A stretch of 64,000 nt of DNA from Gracilariopsis chorda. Its lineage: Eukaryota > Rhodophyta > Florideophyceae > Gracilariales > Gracilariaceae. The DNA lies in NCBI GenBank assembly GCA_003194525.1, contig NBIV01000023.1, positions 186,001 to 250,000 of the forward strand, written 5' to 3'. The notes beneath the pieces were generated by a model. It did no database searches. It was given only the letters and a program-made list of their open reading frames with translations, and was not told the DNA's origin. Shown piece after piece: positions 39,526-51,475 of the stretch. Positions within the stretch are counted from its first letter, which is position 1. Every line of letters starts with the position of its first letter. The translations under genes and the position numbers were made by a program.

Positions 39526-41994
39526 TTGTATTCTCAAGCTTTCACAAAAAGCAAAGATTTTTGTGCGCATTGGGTGGCGAGATTTTCCTGGACAACACAC
39601 GGCGTGGGCCAACCCAGAGCGTCACCAGCCACTTGCGCAAGAGTTTTGACTTCAAGAATCGCGCAGAAGGGAAAGAAGCGAGGCCGAGGAAGGGGTAGTG
39701 CGGCCAGTGCGGCTAAGACGCGGCGAAAGGCTATTGAGGAGCGAACTGCAAGTGGAACGAAATCGAAATCATGTCTTCCCAGGAGCGGATTATCGGGGAA
39801 GAGGTCAGGAGAAGGTGCTTCGAAGAGAGGGGGAAGAGGTGGGGCAAAAAAAGTCGGATCTGAGCGCACGACGAGTGAGCGCAAGACGAGTGAGCGGACG
39901 ACGAGTGAGAATTTGAAGGCTGATGCCCATGCGCATGTAGCACGCAGCAGAGATTCGGTTTGGGGACAGCGATCTATGCCTGGGTCTGGTGGTGGGGTGG
40001 AGGGTAAGAAAGGGTCGGTTGCTAGGAGAAGAGAAGAGGTACCACGTCAGGGAGGGTTGAAAGCAAATGCGCGCGTCGAAGACTGAAATAAAGATGAAGA
40101 AAAGCCGGAAAGGAAACAAATGGAAGAGGCAGTTGCGCTGAAGAGAGGTGGAGCCCCAAGGGGAAATCAATATGGAGGAGAGGTCAATGTCCCTTTGGTA
40201 GCGAGTGATTGGGACGAAGAGGATCACATTGTGAAGAGGAGATGGACGAGAGAGAGAATAAAGGAAGGAGTGGGACGCCGCTCTGATTTAAAGGGAGCGC
40301 GAGAAATTGAAGAATAGGTCAGAGCGACGGATGGAATACATGAAGCATCGAAAAGCGGAGAACGTACGAGCACCTCGGGACGGGCACGAAAGGTGCAAAT
40401 GGCTCAAGACCTTGAAAGTGATAAAGGAAGCATAACGCCGTGGACTCCAGAAGGAATGCCAGAGAGGAAACGAAGTGTTCATCGGTCGCCAAGTGAGCCT
40501 GCCCAGGAGCGACGGCTGCCTGTCAATATTTTGGGAGATGCAGGGAATGACGACATCGGTGTGATGTCTCGATCTTCGTTAGTTGAGAAGGTCAATATGT
40601 TGAAGGCAGAACTCGGGCAGATCAAAGGGGACCACTGCAGCCTAAAGATGTCGCTGAAGCTGACGCAAGAGGAATTGAAGAGGATGAGAGAAGAGATGAG
40701 CGGGAAGAATTTGCTGATAGATAGCTTACGGGAAGGGATGAAGGTGAGACAAGGGGAGAGAAAGGGATCTGAAGGAGAAAAGGAATTGCGAGGGCGTAGA
40801 AAGTATGTGGTTGATGTGCAAGAGGGTTTTTATGGGTTAGCCAGGGTAGTATATGATAGGTTGTGTTACTATGCGAAGGTGGAGGTATTGGAGCTTTGTT
40901 TTACTTCGGTGGGTGTGGAAAGGAACTGGACGAATCGATGCCAATTAATGGGGAAGGGAAAAGATGGTAGTGTGTTTGTTGTGGGAGGAAAGGAGATTGT
41001 ACCTCGATGTCCGTTTGAGATTGCGTCTGAGATGAGGTCGTACACACCTTCGTCGCGAGAAGGAAGTAATGAAAAATTGAAGTACTTGGTTGGCGTTGAG
41101 ATTGAGGGGGAGAGATGGGAGTCAATTCGTGAAGCGGGTAGGAAAGATCAATGCGTGCGGGAGGTTGTTGCGAACAGGTGTTTGAGGCAACGTATGAAGC
41201 AGAAGTTGAGTGATGTGATTGGGGTTCGGAAGCGTGCGGCACGGGACAAAATGTTTTCGTTGCTTGGATATGACTTGATAGCCAAACGTGTGAGACCGCG
41301 AGAGGGGACGGAGCTAGATATTGAGTTGAAGAAGCAGTTAGAGGAAGCAAAGACGAAGTTCGAGGGGGATGGGGAGGCGAAGATCGGTAGTTTATGTTCT
41401 TGGAGGACGAAAACAATCGAAGATCTTACGTATTCTGGACTTAAGGTTGCTGGGCGGCTGAGAGAGTTTAGTGAAGGGGACATGTACTTCAAGAACGGGG
41501 CTGCGGTGGAAGTGTTGGAAGAATTCATGGGATATGAGGTGGGAACGGAAAGGGAGGGAACAATGGAGTACGTTGATGGGACAGTGATGCATTTGGCTCG
41601 TTTGGATGCGTGGATCGGATGTGTTTTGACGGCAATGGACTCAGATGTGGGGCGGGAAGGGAAACGGCAGTTGTTATTTTCTACGTTTTTAGGTGAGTAT
41701 CTTCCGCTCGCGGTAGAGAATATACTTGTTTTGGCGTGGGAGAGGGTGAGAGAGCTACATCATGAAGAATTGGAGAATGAAGGTTGCGATGAGGGTGACC
41801 CGCTTTGTATAGCTGGCAATGGGGATAGAGAAGCGATGGTAGCGCTGTGGATACCTTCGAAGCGGAAGATATACTTGGCCGTGAAGGATGAATACTTTTT
41901 GGAACATATGACGAAACGGCTGGGAGGGGTGCTGGACTGTTATGTTGCTGCGTGTCGGCCAGATGATGTGTGGATGAAGAGGTTGGTGAAATAG
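39526..41994 (+). pseudogene. D1 basic and coiled-coil gene, also present next to P2
   Basis: One reading frame is open from 39526 to 41994 except for a TGA (40084-40086) and a TAG (40315-40317); the uninterrupted part begins at the ATG at 40399 (531 aa). The N-terminal region is strongly basic (QKGKKRGRGRGSAASAAKTR; a short SERTTSERKTSERTTSE repeat). A coiled coil follows (LTQEELKRMREEMSGKNLLI), then a folded region of about 370 residues (GRRKYVVDVQEGFYGLARVV... GMEYVDGTVMHLAR-like) with no recognised family. The antisense stretch at 63787-64000 encodes a close copy (KLTQEALKRMREEMSEKNLL), so this gene belongs to the transposon family. It could be a DNA-binding accessory protein. Confidence 0.55.
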
Positions 41995-42438
41995 AGTCAA
42001 GATGTTGGAAGGGGTGAGGCGACGGATCATGTCGAGGCGCAGTGGGAGGAAGGTCTGGGAGGTTCTGAAGAACAAGTTGAAGAAGAATAGTGTTACTGGT
42101 GGAACGGGTGGTTTACTGATGTGTTGTATATTGTGGGGCGTAAGGCTTTGAAGAGGTGTCACGATGGAATCGGTTGATGTAGAAACAACGGAAGCCCCAG
42201 TGATGACGAGGAGTGAGTGGCGGGGCGGGGTAGTTTTCCCGAATGTCGTGGACTGCATATAGAATGGAGGTGGAAGGAATGAGGCCGAACCAAGGAGATA
42301 CGTTGTTGTCGGTGGAAGGTTTGGAGATGGGAACTGGATCGGTGGTGTGTTCCCGCTCGTCATCGGTTGACCACCGAGGGCAGACGCAGTTGAGGGTGAT
42401 ATCGACATTGTCGTGGGGTGGTACGAGTTCAAGGAATT
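41995..42438. other. D1 tail up to the LTR junction
   Basis: No gene is recognised. The texture is like the preceding gene (G-rich on +). No terminal repeat is found before element B begins, so D1 is cut here. Confidence 0.5.
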
Positions 42439-43258
42439 TGTGATGCAATGCCCCAAAGGTGAAAAACACCGAAAGACGTTCGGGATCTTCCTCTCACGAG
42501 GTGAACCCAGTTGGGTAGAGCCCTCCCAGAGGTGTCACGGCGAAGCCGGTTTGTAAGACCAGGGACACCTGTCGCGACTTGCGCAGGGAGGTGAAGGCGA
42601 AGAATCGGTATCCGCGTGAGCGGAGTGTGGTCCTCACTACAGGTATGTTTCCACGTAAGTGGGGGTGTGTGAGCGGATGCGCACACGAGGGCCGCGGAAA
42701 GCGGGAGGTGCTACCCTAAAAAGGGGTAAAAGGAAGGGCGAAGAGGAGAAAAAGAGGGCGAAGTGAGTCGCGGGAGCGACGGGGACGAACGGCGATGCCG
42801 GTAACAATATCCCTATACAGGGCGAAATACCAATGCAATTGGAACAATTATATTCCTAGTGATGGGTCCCTTTAGATGTGCAAGGGGGTTAGATGTCCCG
42901 TGGTTTACGGCGTTTCCCTCCAAGGAGGAGTAGAGTACGCGCGCAAGCGGCAACAACTAGAGCCAGTTCCCCAGGTTGGGGTCCCTTCTTGGCGAAGGTT
43001 TACTGGTGCGACGGCAGTGCGCCGTCGCACTAAGTACTAGCTTCCCAGAAATGGGTGTGAAAATAATAAATAATATTAACTAAAATACTCCACATTTCGT
43101 GGCAACATCCACTACTTTGGCCAACCGCCAATTGACCCAAAACCGTGTCCCACGTGTCCATATCCACCATAGTGGGGCGTAGTTCATATACACACTACAC
43201 AACCGATAATATCGGGAAAGCGTTCAAGTACCAAGAATCCCTCCCTGAGGGCGTTGCA
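42439..43258 (-). repeat. 3' LTR of element B
   Basis: 820 bp, about 98% like 51476-52296. Contains many small inverted repeats, for example TGCGACGGC...GCCGTCGCA at 43007-43029. Confidence 0.88.
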
Positions 43259-43518
43259 CTACATATCCCCCCCTAAGACGGGAAAACGACCGCGGACGCG
43301 GAGGGTTCCCAGACGAAAATGGGTGATAAAAACGCGTGCGCCGTTTGCGGTTCTCCTTTCCTGGCATAGCCAGCTAGTGTAGTATAGTGTTGTGGGGAGC
43401 TAGCTGCTCCCTTGAATAAACGTTCCCGTTTAGAACGGTGATTCTCGTTAGAGTTCCCCGTCTTCGACGGACCTTTCCTTGTTATCCTTTCCTATCGCCC
43501 TCCGTTCGCGCGGCAACG

Positions 43519-45867
43519 TTACCCAACTTGGGCATTTACCAGCGTGGCTGGAGCTGCAGTTCCCGTTTGACGGTGGTATCGCACGACCTGCGACCGTGGG
43601 AGGTGTTCGATTGGCTCCCACGTATCCCCACTGGGGTCATACCCGTACCAGCGGACGCAGTATTGTAGAATACCATCCTGGTCCCAGGTGTGTCCGACAA
43701 GTCGGTCTACTACGAACTCTCCTTCGTAGACCTGCCGGCCGTGATGGGTGGTGGTTGTACTCCCTTGCGAGGGTTGCCCGCTGTGCGGTATGTTGCCCCC
43801 CACCCGGGTTGTCGGCGATGTCTCTGGCGTTGCCGTGCGCTGTCCTAGTGGCCGCTGCTCATGCTTGAAAATATCCCTCAAGAGGGTGTGTGGCGTCACG
43901 GTTTTCACCGGCAAGTCATTCCCCAGAGAGGTGTCGTTGTTCCCGTCTTCACGGTAGGTCGGGCGGACCGCCAACCGGCGGGGGATTTGAACTCCACGAG
44001 TGCGGTCTTCTTCGCGAACCGCGAGCTTGCGGGGTCTTTGCCGCGTATGCGGGAACGGCGTTTGTGACATCCCCTGCGGGGTCCCGTGCGACACGGTGAT
44101 TGGTAAGCGTTCCGCCTCCTTGCCAGGTGCACGAGCGCTCTGCACCATACGTTCCGGCGACGCCGTGGTGTCCCAGGTTACTGACGGGTTGCCTGGGGCT
44201 AACTCCGGTACACCGGTATTTTGGTCAAAAATCCCCTTTGGGGGGTGCCAGGCAGGTGCCGATGTCACCCTTTTCAGAGAATTGCCGCTAAGCGCGGTGC
44301 ACCATCTCCATGAGGAGGAGCAACGTCCGGTACGACCGGTTTCGAGCGTGCGATGGGGCGCGTTTTTCCCGAGTTCCTCGGTTCTTCGCCGCAGCGTTGC
44401 GGGGGTCCGCGCAAATTATTCCCCGGAGCGGGGGCTCCGATTCCGTCCACGACGGGAGGCGTTTCCGACGCTTGCACGCCAGGGCCTGAAGCTTCGACTG
44501 CGGCTTGGCTGCCTTTTTCCCCAAGAAGGGTGTGGGTATTTCCCTGTGAAGCGGGCGTATCTGGACGCCTTTTCTCTGCGGGGGCTTCCGCCAATGGCAG
44601 CTTCGATGCATCCCTCTGCTCAGGGGGTTGGGGGCAATCTTCACCATGCTCCCGTATCGGGGATCCTTCCTAAGAGGGGTGTGTGGTAGTTGCGCTTCAA
44701 CTTCCCGTGTGGCACGGTATATTTCCCGCGTTTGTGGCGATGCCTCCGGGGATGGATCGGGCGATTGCATTTCCGCTGCTGCGGCATTGGAGGGAGGATT
44801 CTCGTTTTCCCGTGACAAACGGTGTATTTGCCACTTTTGCGGGGCCTGTGTGTCTGGTTCCTGTTGCACATCACTTCCCGGGAACGGGGGATTAGTGTCG
44901 CGTGACATACTCCGTGCTCCACGGTCAGTGTTCCGTATGTTACGGTGTGTTTCCCGTTGCGACGGCGATATCGTTCTTCGAAAACGAGTGTTCTCCTTCC
45001 CCTCCTTAGACGGAGCGGCGGGATAAGGGATAACATTCCCCGCTTGGCGGGTATAAATGCGCGCCAATGGGGCGGGCGTGGTAGGGGCGGGCGCTGAGAG
45101 GCCCGAATTACCCGGCTGAGCCGGTGAGTCCGACAGGGTCGGTAGGTCTGAGAGTCCCCGGCTGGGGTGTGGTAGTACCGTAGGCCTAGTACTCCCAGAT
45201 GATTCCGGTGTTGCAGAGTCCGTAGAAACGGGGTTGCCTGGATCCAGGACTACCTCTGATGAGGGAGGAGGGGCGAGGACAACGCGATCACGGCAAATCC
45301 GTTCGTGCGTGTCGCCCATCTCTACCACGACAGTGTCGGTGTTTAAACAGATGACCTTGAATGGTCCATCCACCACAGGCGAGAGTTATGGCGCTTCTCC
45401 CGTTCGGGGTTGTAGTACTCCTTCCTGATGAAGACGTAGTTATTCGCCCGAATCGGGGACGGTTTCCCTCGCAAGCGAGCATCAAAATCCCGCTTGTAAG
45501 CGGCTTGGGCCCGTGCCATAGACTTCCGCGCAGCGGGGACCAGCTTGGAAAGCCATTGCTTCCAGTGCTGCCGGTAGATACCCACTGATGGGAAATTGTC
45601 CAAAGTAGCTTGGGGTTCCAGCGCCACAGGCGGTGGTGTTCTAGATAGAACCAACTCGAATGGCGAAACTCCGGTACTCCGGTGTACCTGCGTATTGTAC
45701 GCGCAGTTTACCGCATCAGCGTACATGTCCCAGTTCTTTGGGTGGTCTGCGACGTAGGAACGTAATGCCGCGAGTAACGTCCGGTTAAACCGTTCAGCTT
45801 GCCCATTACACTGGGGGGTGGTAGGTAGTCGTGAACAAGTTCTTGACATCCAGGATGCGACAAACAT
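43519..45867 (-). mobile_element. Element B, integrase C-terminal part and chromodomain
   Basis: The - strand encodes the end of the integrase core (QCNGQAERFNRTLLAALRSY), Pro/Ser-rich linkers, and FVVDRLVGHTWDQDGILQYC then VRWYGYDPSGDTWEPIEHLP, a clear chromodomain (aromatic W-Y and W-E-P positions kept). Chromodomains in such integrases direct insertion to particular chromatin. The frames here are broken. Confidence 0.82.
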
Positions 45868-48800
45868 CCTGGAAGAACTTGCTCACGAACTGTTTCCCGT
45901 TATCGGAGAGCACCTCCACAGGGGGACCGTACACGAAAATCCAGTGCGTCACCAGAGCCTGGGCCACCGTGAGAGCGGTTATCCTCCGAAGAGGGACAGT
46001 CCGTACCAGCTTAGAAAAGCGGTCGGTAATGACAAGTAGAAACTTGTTTCCACGTTTCGTGGTGAGTAGTGGTCCGAGAATATCGATCGCGATAAACTCG
46101 AGCGGCGCCCTTGCGGGGAATAGTTTCATCCTCTTCGCATTTTTGCGGAGCTTGACGCGATTCTTCGCGCATTCGCTACAAACCCACACGGTTGCGTAGC
46201 AATCCACCGCCATTGCGGGCCAATAGAAATCCCTTCGCAGGGCTAGGTAGAGTTTCCTCCCACCTGGGTGACCTCCAATGGGGGCGTAGTGTGATAGATG
46301 TAACACCCGCGACTGCAGGGAATGAGGTACCACAATCTGTGGGCGGGCTTCGACCTTCCTTACGAGGTAGCCTTTGTCAATTACCCCGAAAGGGAGATCT
46401 TCACCACCGTTGATACGGGCACGAACCCTCGTACAGATTGGGTCGCCGAACTGTTCTCGGATCATCTCTTCCGGTGAAACCGGTACAAAATTTCCCGGTA
46501 ACGGGTTCTCAGATTCATCTCGCGATGTGAGTAGTTCGTCAAAGTCAGCATCCTCGTCCCAGTTTTCTGGCCCAGCCTCGACGGCACATTCCGGATCATC
46601 CGGGTCTATGGCCATGAAACATGGGACTTTATCATCCTCCGTTGGGAGTGCTTCCTCACTTGTGGGTAACCGCGACAAGGCGTCGGCTTGGGTGTTCTGC
46701 GCGCCCTTTTTATAAATGACTTGAAAGTCATATTCCGCGAGGCGGAGTTTCCAGCGCATGAGGCGTCCCGACGGGTCGGAGATATTCACTAACCACCTCA
46801 ATGAGGAATGATCCGTGTACACGGTGAAGTGAACTCCCATAAGGTAGGGGCGCAGAGTGATCATCGCCCATACGACGGCGAGGCACTCTTTCTCCGATAC
46901 GGAGTAGTTCCGCTCATGAACATTGAGCGAGCGCGACCAATAACCAGTTGGATGTCGTTCCCCCTCGGGGATGGTTTGAAAAAGAGCACACTCGACTTGG
47001 TAGTCGCTCGAGTCCGTATCTACGGAGTGTAGCAACCCAAGTTTTGCGAGATGTAGGATTGGTGCTGATGTGATAGCCTCCTTCAAGGAGTTGAAAGCTT
47101 CTGATTGCTCGGGCGTAAATGTTCCCAGTTTTGGGGGGTTCCCCTTTCGCAACAACGCGTTTAGGGGCGCCGCGGTATCCGAAAAGTTCGGGATAAACCG
47201 TTGATAGACGTTGACCAGCCCCAAACAGGAGCGCAGTTCCGTTTGAGTACGGGGCTCTTTCGCCTCAACGAGGGATTTGACTCGAGCTTTCTCGATCGCT
47301 AACCGCCCAGAACGGATAATGTGACCCAGATACTTCACAGTATCTGTGAAAAACTCGCATTTCCTCAACTTGAGGGTAATTCCCGCATCGCGGAGTATGG
47401 GCAGCACGTCTCGGACGTGAGTGAGATGGTCATCCAACGAGTTGGAGAAGATGATAATATCATCAAGGTAGACCAGACAACTCCGCCACTTAAAACGGTT
47501 CAGTAGAATATCTACTGCACTCTGAAAGGTGGCGGGGGCGTTGGTTATCCCAAATGGCATCCGCTTGAAGCGGTACGTTCCTGCGTGGCAGGTGAATGCG
47601 GTTTTGTCGCGATCCTCCTGTCTGACAGGTACTTGCCAATATCCCCAATTGGCATCAAGGGCCGTGAACACGGTGGCGTCTTCAAGGGAGTCAATAAACT
47701 CATCCATACGAGGGATCGGGTACGTGTCCCTAACATTCACGGCATTGAGCCGGCGGTAGTCGACACAGAACCTCGAGGTTCCGTCGGCCTTTAAAGCCAG
47801 TACAACTGGGGATGCCCAGGGTGATTGAGCGGGCTCAATCACACCTGCGCGGAGCATCTTGTCCACTTGGGACTGCTCCTCTTCCCGAGCTTTCGGACCT
47901 GCCCTGTAAGGGGGTTGTGCAACCGGTCGGGCACCGGGTATTAAATCGATCCGGTGTGTCGTTGCGTTAATCTCGCCAAGCGAGTAATCCCACATTGTGG
48001 TGAAGTCCCGTAACATGGTACGGAGTTTTTCGCGGTGCGACTCTGGCACGTGGCTAAAGTCCAGCGCTTCAAGTGCCTTTTCCGGATCAATCCGGTCGTT
48101 GCTCGATGGAGCATTGTCCTGTGGAACTGGTGTGGTTCGCAATTCCGAGTTACTCGGTATGTTCGACGCTGAAGTAGCGGTTTCCTCCCCCTCCTTAGAC
48201 TTGACGTCTTCGGACGGCGGGGCGAACTCCTCAGAAGAGGTGGTAACTCCGAGTACATCGGCGGCTGTCATCTTTGTTGGCAGCATTCCCATAGGATGGG
48301 GGGTTACACTCCCAATTACTTGGTGTTTTACCAGATACTGGGGGTGTTTGCCAAGGTTGGCAACCAATATCCGGAAAGGAACATCCGTGGAAATGGAGAC
48401 AATTCCATTAGCCAGCGCCAGCTGGGATTTCTCGTACAACGAGGCGAGGGGTTGTATAACCCGAAGACCGTGTTGACGGGAATTTACCTGCACGCAGACT
48501 TGGGACTCAGCCGGTATAGAAACCGAGGCAGCGACGCGGAGCTTGGTGGACTCGCAGGACGCGGGCGGTGGTTCCTGCGCAGCAGGGAGCGGAACTTGTT
48601 TCCGAGAGGACCGCTTTAGCGGGCAGCGAACAATCGGAACCGACGATCCGTCGCCAAGTTCTACACGCCTGAGGCGGGGCCTGATTTCGTCGACAAATCT
48701 GTCGCATTAATCACATCCCAGTATCACTGGTGCTGCCAATGAACGGCAAACGATGAAGTCCAACTTCACCACAGAGGTACCAAGTCTCACGACGAGGTCC

Positions 48801-49015
48801 ACTGTGCCCACCGTTTGTAACGGATTGTTGTTCGCATCCGAAATGTAGGGGACCGAGTCAGAGCGGATACGAGACCGCGCAAGCGGGGGTAACAATGCTT
48901 TCACAACAAAGTTGGGGCCTGCACCTGTATCCAGGACGGTGAGAAACCTCACCATAAACTGGGGATCAAGGCCAAGGTCGGCATAGACCTTATAGTTGCG
49001 CTTGGCCAAGACCAA
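45806..49015 (-). mobile_element. Element B, protease-RT-RNase H-integrase region
   Basis: Protease (VLDTGAGPNFVVK) at about 48,930; reverse transcriptase (RFCVDYRRLNAVNVRDTYPI, VYLDDIIIFSNSLDDH) at about 47,800-47,400; RNase H (SVDTDSSDYQVECALFQ) near 47,000; integrase (YAPIGGHPGGRKLYLALRRD, FIAIDILGPLLTTKRGNKFL, LSDNGKQFVSKFF) down to 45,806. The main 895-codon frame is open. Confidence 0.9.
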
Positions 49016-49203
49016 GACTCTACCGGGAATCCGGGGATTTTTACTCCGTATTCACGGGCGACGCAACACACCGGGGTGCGCAGAGTCCGCGTCAGTGGTG
49101 TCTTTCCTCGAGAGGACTTTCACCGGAGAGCGAGGCGAGGACGCCTCGGGCGCTAACAGCCTCGTTCTTGAGGACGCCTCTCCCAAAGGGGAGACTCCCT
49201 CGG

Positions 49204-51370
49204 TTAGTTTTCCGCCTTCGGCGGTGGGTTGGTTTCCTCGACAACGAGTGCTTCATCCCGTTGACGGGGGTTTCTATCCGCATAAGCGGGGGTTGCAACA
49301 GATGGTTGCGTGATCTCCCGAATCGGGGTGTATGAAGCTTGCCGCGCACGTGGGGTCTGTGGTAGGGCATGGGAAAAGTCCGTTTTAGCACGGAGGTACG
49401 AAGCCGTCGGGACGGAACGTTTCTCCTCTGGAGTGAGGGCCTCATAATTTGCCACCACCTTCGCCATATCCTTCAGTGAACAAATACACTGAGGTGAGGT
49501 ATGGCCATGGGTATAGCACAGGTAGCATATGAGAGCCAACACCGCGACACGCGGATTATTATTCCGAGTATCGGAGAAGCGAACCGCAGGGCGGGTGTCA
49601 GTCCATCCAGGCCGTTGATAACGGGATTGACCGTTTGAGAACGGGAGTCGTTGGGGTTGAACCCGACTGTTACCACTGTACAAAACGGGGTTTTCCGTTC
49701 CCGTATCACGGGTCATCTCCGTCGTTGACGGCAAATCACTGGTGGGTATCGACACACCATCCCCCTGCACTAAATGCACGGTATCAAATCCCTGTCCACG
49801 GTTCCCATCCGCGGTGAGCGGGAGAGAGGAAGCTTCGCTTTCCAGCAACAACGCCTTGGCGGATTTAGACCGATTGTTCGGAGTTCTTGCACGAAGTGCA
49901 TCCCCTTCCGCTCGAGCGTGTTGGACCAGCTCGAGGTAGGTGATCCTCCGCTTGTCCTCCCAATAACGGGTAACTAAACTCCGGATTGCCGGGTCAAGAC
50001 CATCGATGAACATGGTACTGCGCTCCCCAGCGGGGTATACGTTACCACATCTGTGGAAAGCCTTGTTAAGGCGCACCGAGTAATCAGTCTCGGTCTCTCC
50101 AGCACGCTGGCGTGTTTCTCGCAAAGCGAGGATGGCCTGCTGAATAGCGGTGTTGGTGGCGTAGGAGCGCAGAAGATACTGCACAGCCTCCGGCCAGCAA
50201 GTAACTCCTCCCTCGGAGGCGCGAGAAGATCCTCTGACAGAGGTGTATTGGTCCTCCGCCACTCCCCGTAAGAAATACGGTAAATCCAAATAGGCATGTC
50301 CCTCATTCATACCGAGGATATCGGCCTCCGCTACAAAGCGGGATAGGAAATCCAGTACTAGGACTGGGTCCTCTCCAGTAAAATACTGGTTGCGGAGCGA
50401 GAGCTGCATTCGCTTAATGCATTCTCGCACCTTTCCCGTACCACGGGGCGTACGTCCAAGTGACGAATCTTCGAGCCGGTAGTACCGGTATGATAAAAGC
50501 TTCCGGTAATCCGGGTTTGTCGGTTTCAATTCCCGGAGACCGGGGTGTCTTCTCCCCTTCTGGCGGGTTCGGACTACACCTTCAGTGGCCGATGACCGCT
50601 TCGAGCGGGAGGAGTAGCCTCGCTTCTCGTCCTCCGAGTCGGAGTCCGAGGAGCTCGAGCTAACCGAATGGTTTCGGGATGAGTCCGACGATGTTGAAGA
50701 ATCGGAGTCCGAATATTTTCGGTGGTGTTTCCGTCGATGACGGCGTTTCTTCTTCCCAGCAAGCTGGTCGTTGTGCGATGCCTCGTTTACCGGATCATCC
50801 AGAGATGGTTTGTCCATGAGGACGAATTGCTCCAGCGTCTCCAGACGGGCACCAATCCGTTCAAATCGGGCTTCAACTCCTTCGATGAAGGTGGCGAGTT
50901 GTCCCAAACTCTCCAACACGGAGCTGACGTCAGACCGTAAGATACGGAGTTCCTCGGCGACCTCCTTTACAGGGGTTTCCGAGACCACCTCTTGGAGGGA
51001 TTTTAGTTCCCCTACAAGGGTGTCATGGGCGGTCCACAGAGCGCGGACCTGGGATTCCAGGGAAGTCCCCTGGAGGGTGTTATCGCCCGTTCCACGGGGG
51101 CTTGAAGCCGCGACAGCGGGAGCAGGCCGGGGTGCCTGGGGCACTGCGGCAACAGCCGGAGTCGATGCTGCTTTCCCCTGCGGGGGTGATAACGAGGGCA
51201 AAAGGAGGTTCCGGGGTTCCCGGTCGGGGGTATCATTCCGCGATGAAGCGGCGCCAGTACGGCTGGAACTTGTCCGTATAGGGATACGGGGTACGAACCG
51301 AACTTCGGATGTTGTCGCGGGAGCGACTACGCGTAACCACTGGCTCCGCGTCGGAGGGATTTCTCGACAT
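49204..51370 (-). mobile_element. Element B, gag region
   Basis: A Ser/Arg-rich N-terminus, a coiled coil, an SR-like basic segment (KKKRRHRRKHHRKYSDSDSS), a helical capsid-like domain (MQLSLRNQYFTGEDPVLVLD, LRETRQRAGETETDYSVRLN) and one CCHC knuckle (CYLCYTHGHTSPQC). Element F encodes a related N-terminus (EPVVTRSR) at 61,939. The gag reading frame is broken near its start. Confidence 0.78.
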
Positions 51371-51475
51371 GAGAAAATACCGTTACGACGGGAAACGATC
51401 ACGGAACTTCCGGTAAATAAAAAAAAACCTCGTAAGAGGGAAAACAAAAACCGATTCTAGGTCGGGAGACCACTT

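Larger units (their letters stand above)
19779..42438. mobile_element. D1: large DNA element with Plavaka/CACTA-like end and cargo genes
   Basis: The left end CGTCAATGTTCTCGGAATGC matches the ends of P1 (CGTCGGTGTTCTCGGAATGC), with the same subterminal block following: AGGTGCTAGATCGCAAGTTT versus GGGTGCTAGATCGCAAGTTT in P1. GCTAG motifs repeat through the first 230 bases, as expected of CACTA-type subterminal transposase sites. The right end is absent: D1 runs directly into the LTR of element B at 42439. Genes: a leftward gene (35726 to 33930, then 21264 to 20350, split by LTR element A), a rightward methyltransferase-SET gene and a rightward basic/coiled-coil gene. No capsid, protein-primed polymerase or packaging ATPase is seen, so it is not a Polinton as far as I can tell. 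It contains LTR element A, which contains P1. Confidence 0.65.

Noticed and set aside
19779-42438. D1 as a Polinton or other virus-derived element
   Set aside because: No capsid, packaging ATPase, protein-primed polymerase or retroviral-type integrase is seen in D1's own sequence, and its end matches the Plavaka/CACTA-like P1.
43261-51475. Hairpins of element B as factor-independent terminators or REP-type bacterial repeats
   Set aside because: The setting is eukaryotic, the stems differ in sequence, and they lie throughout coding DNA, not at gene ends.
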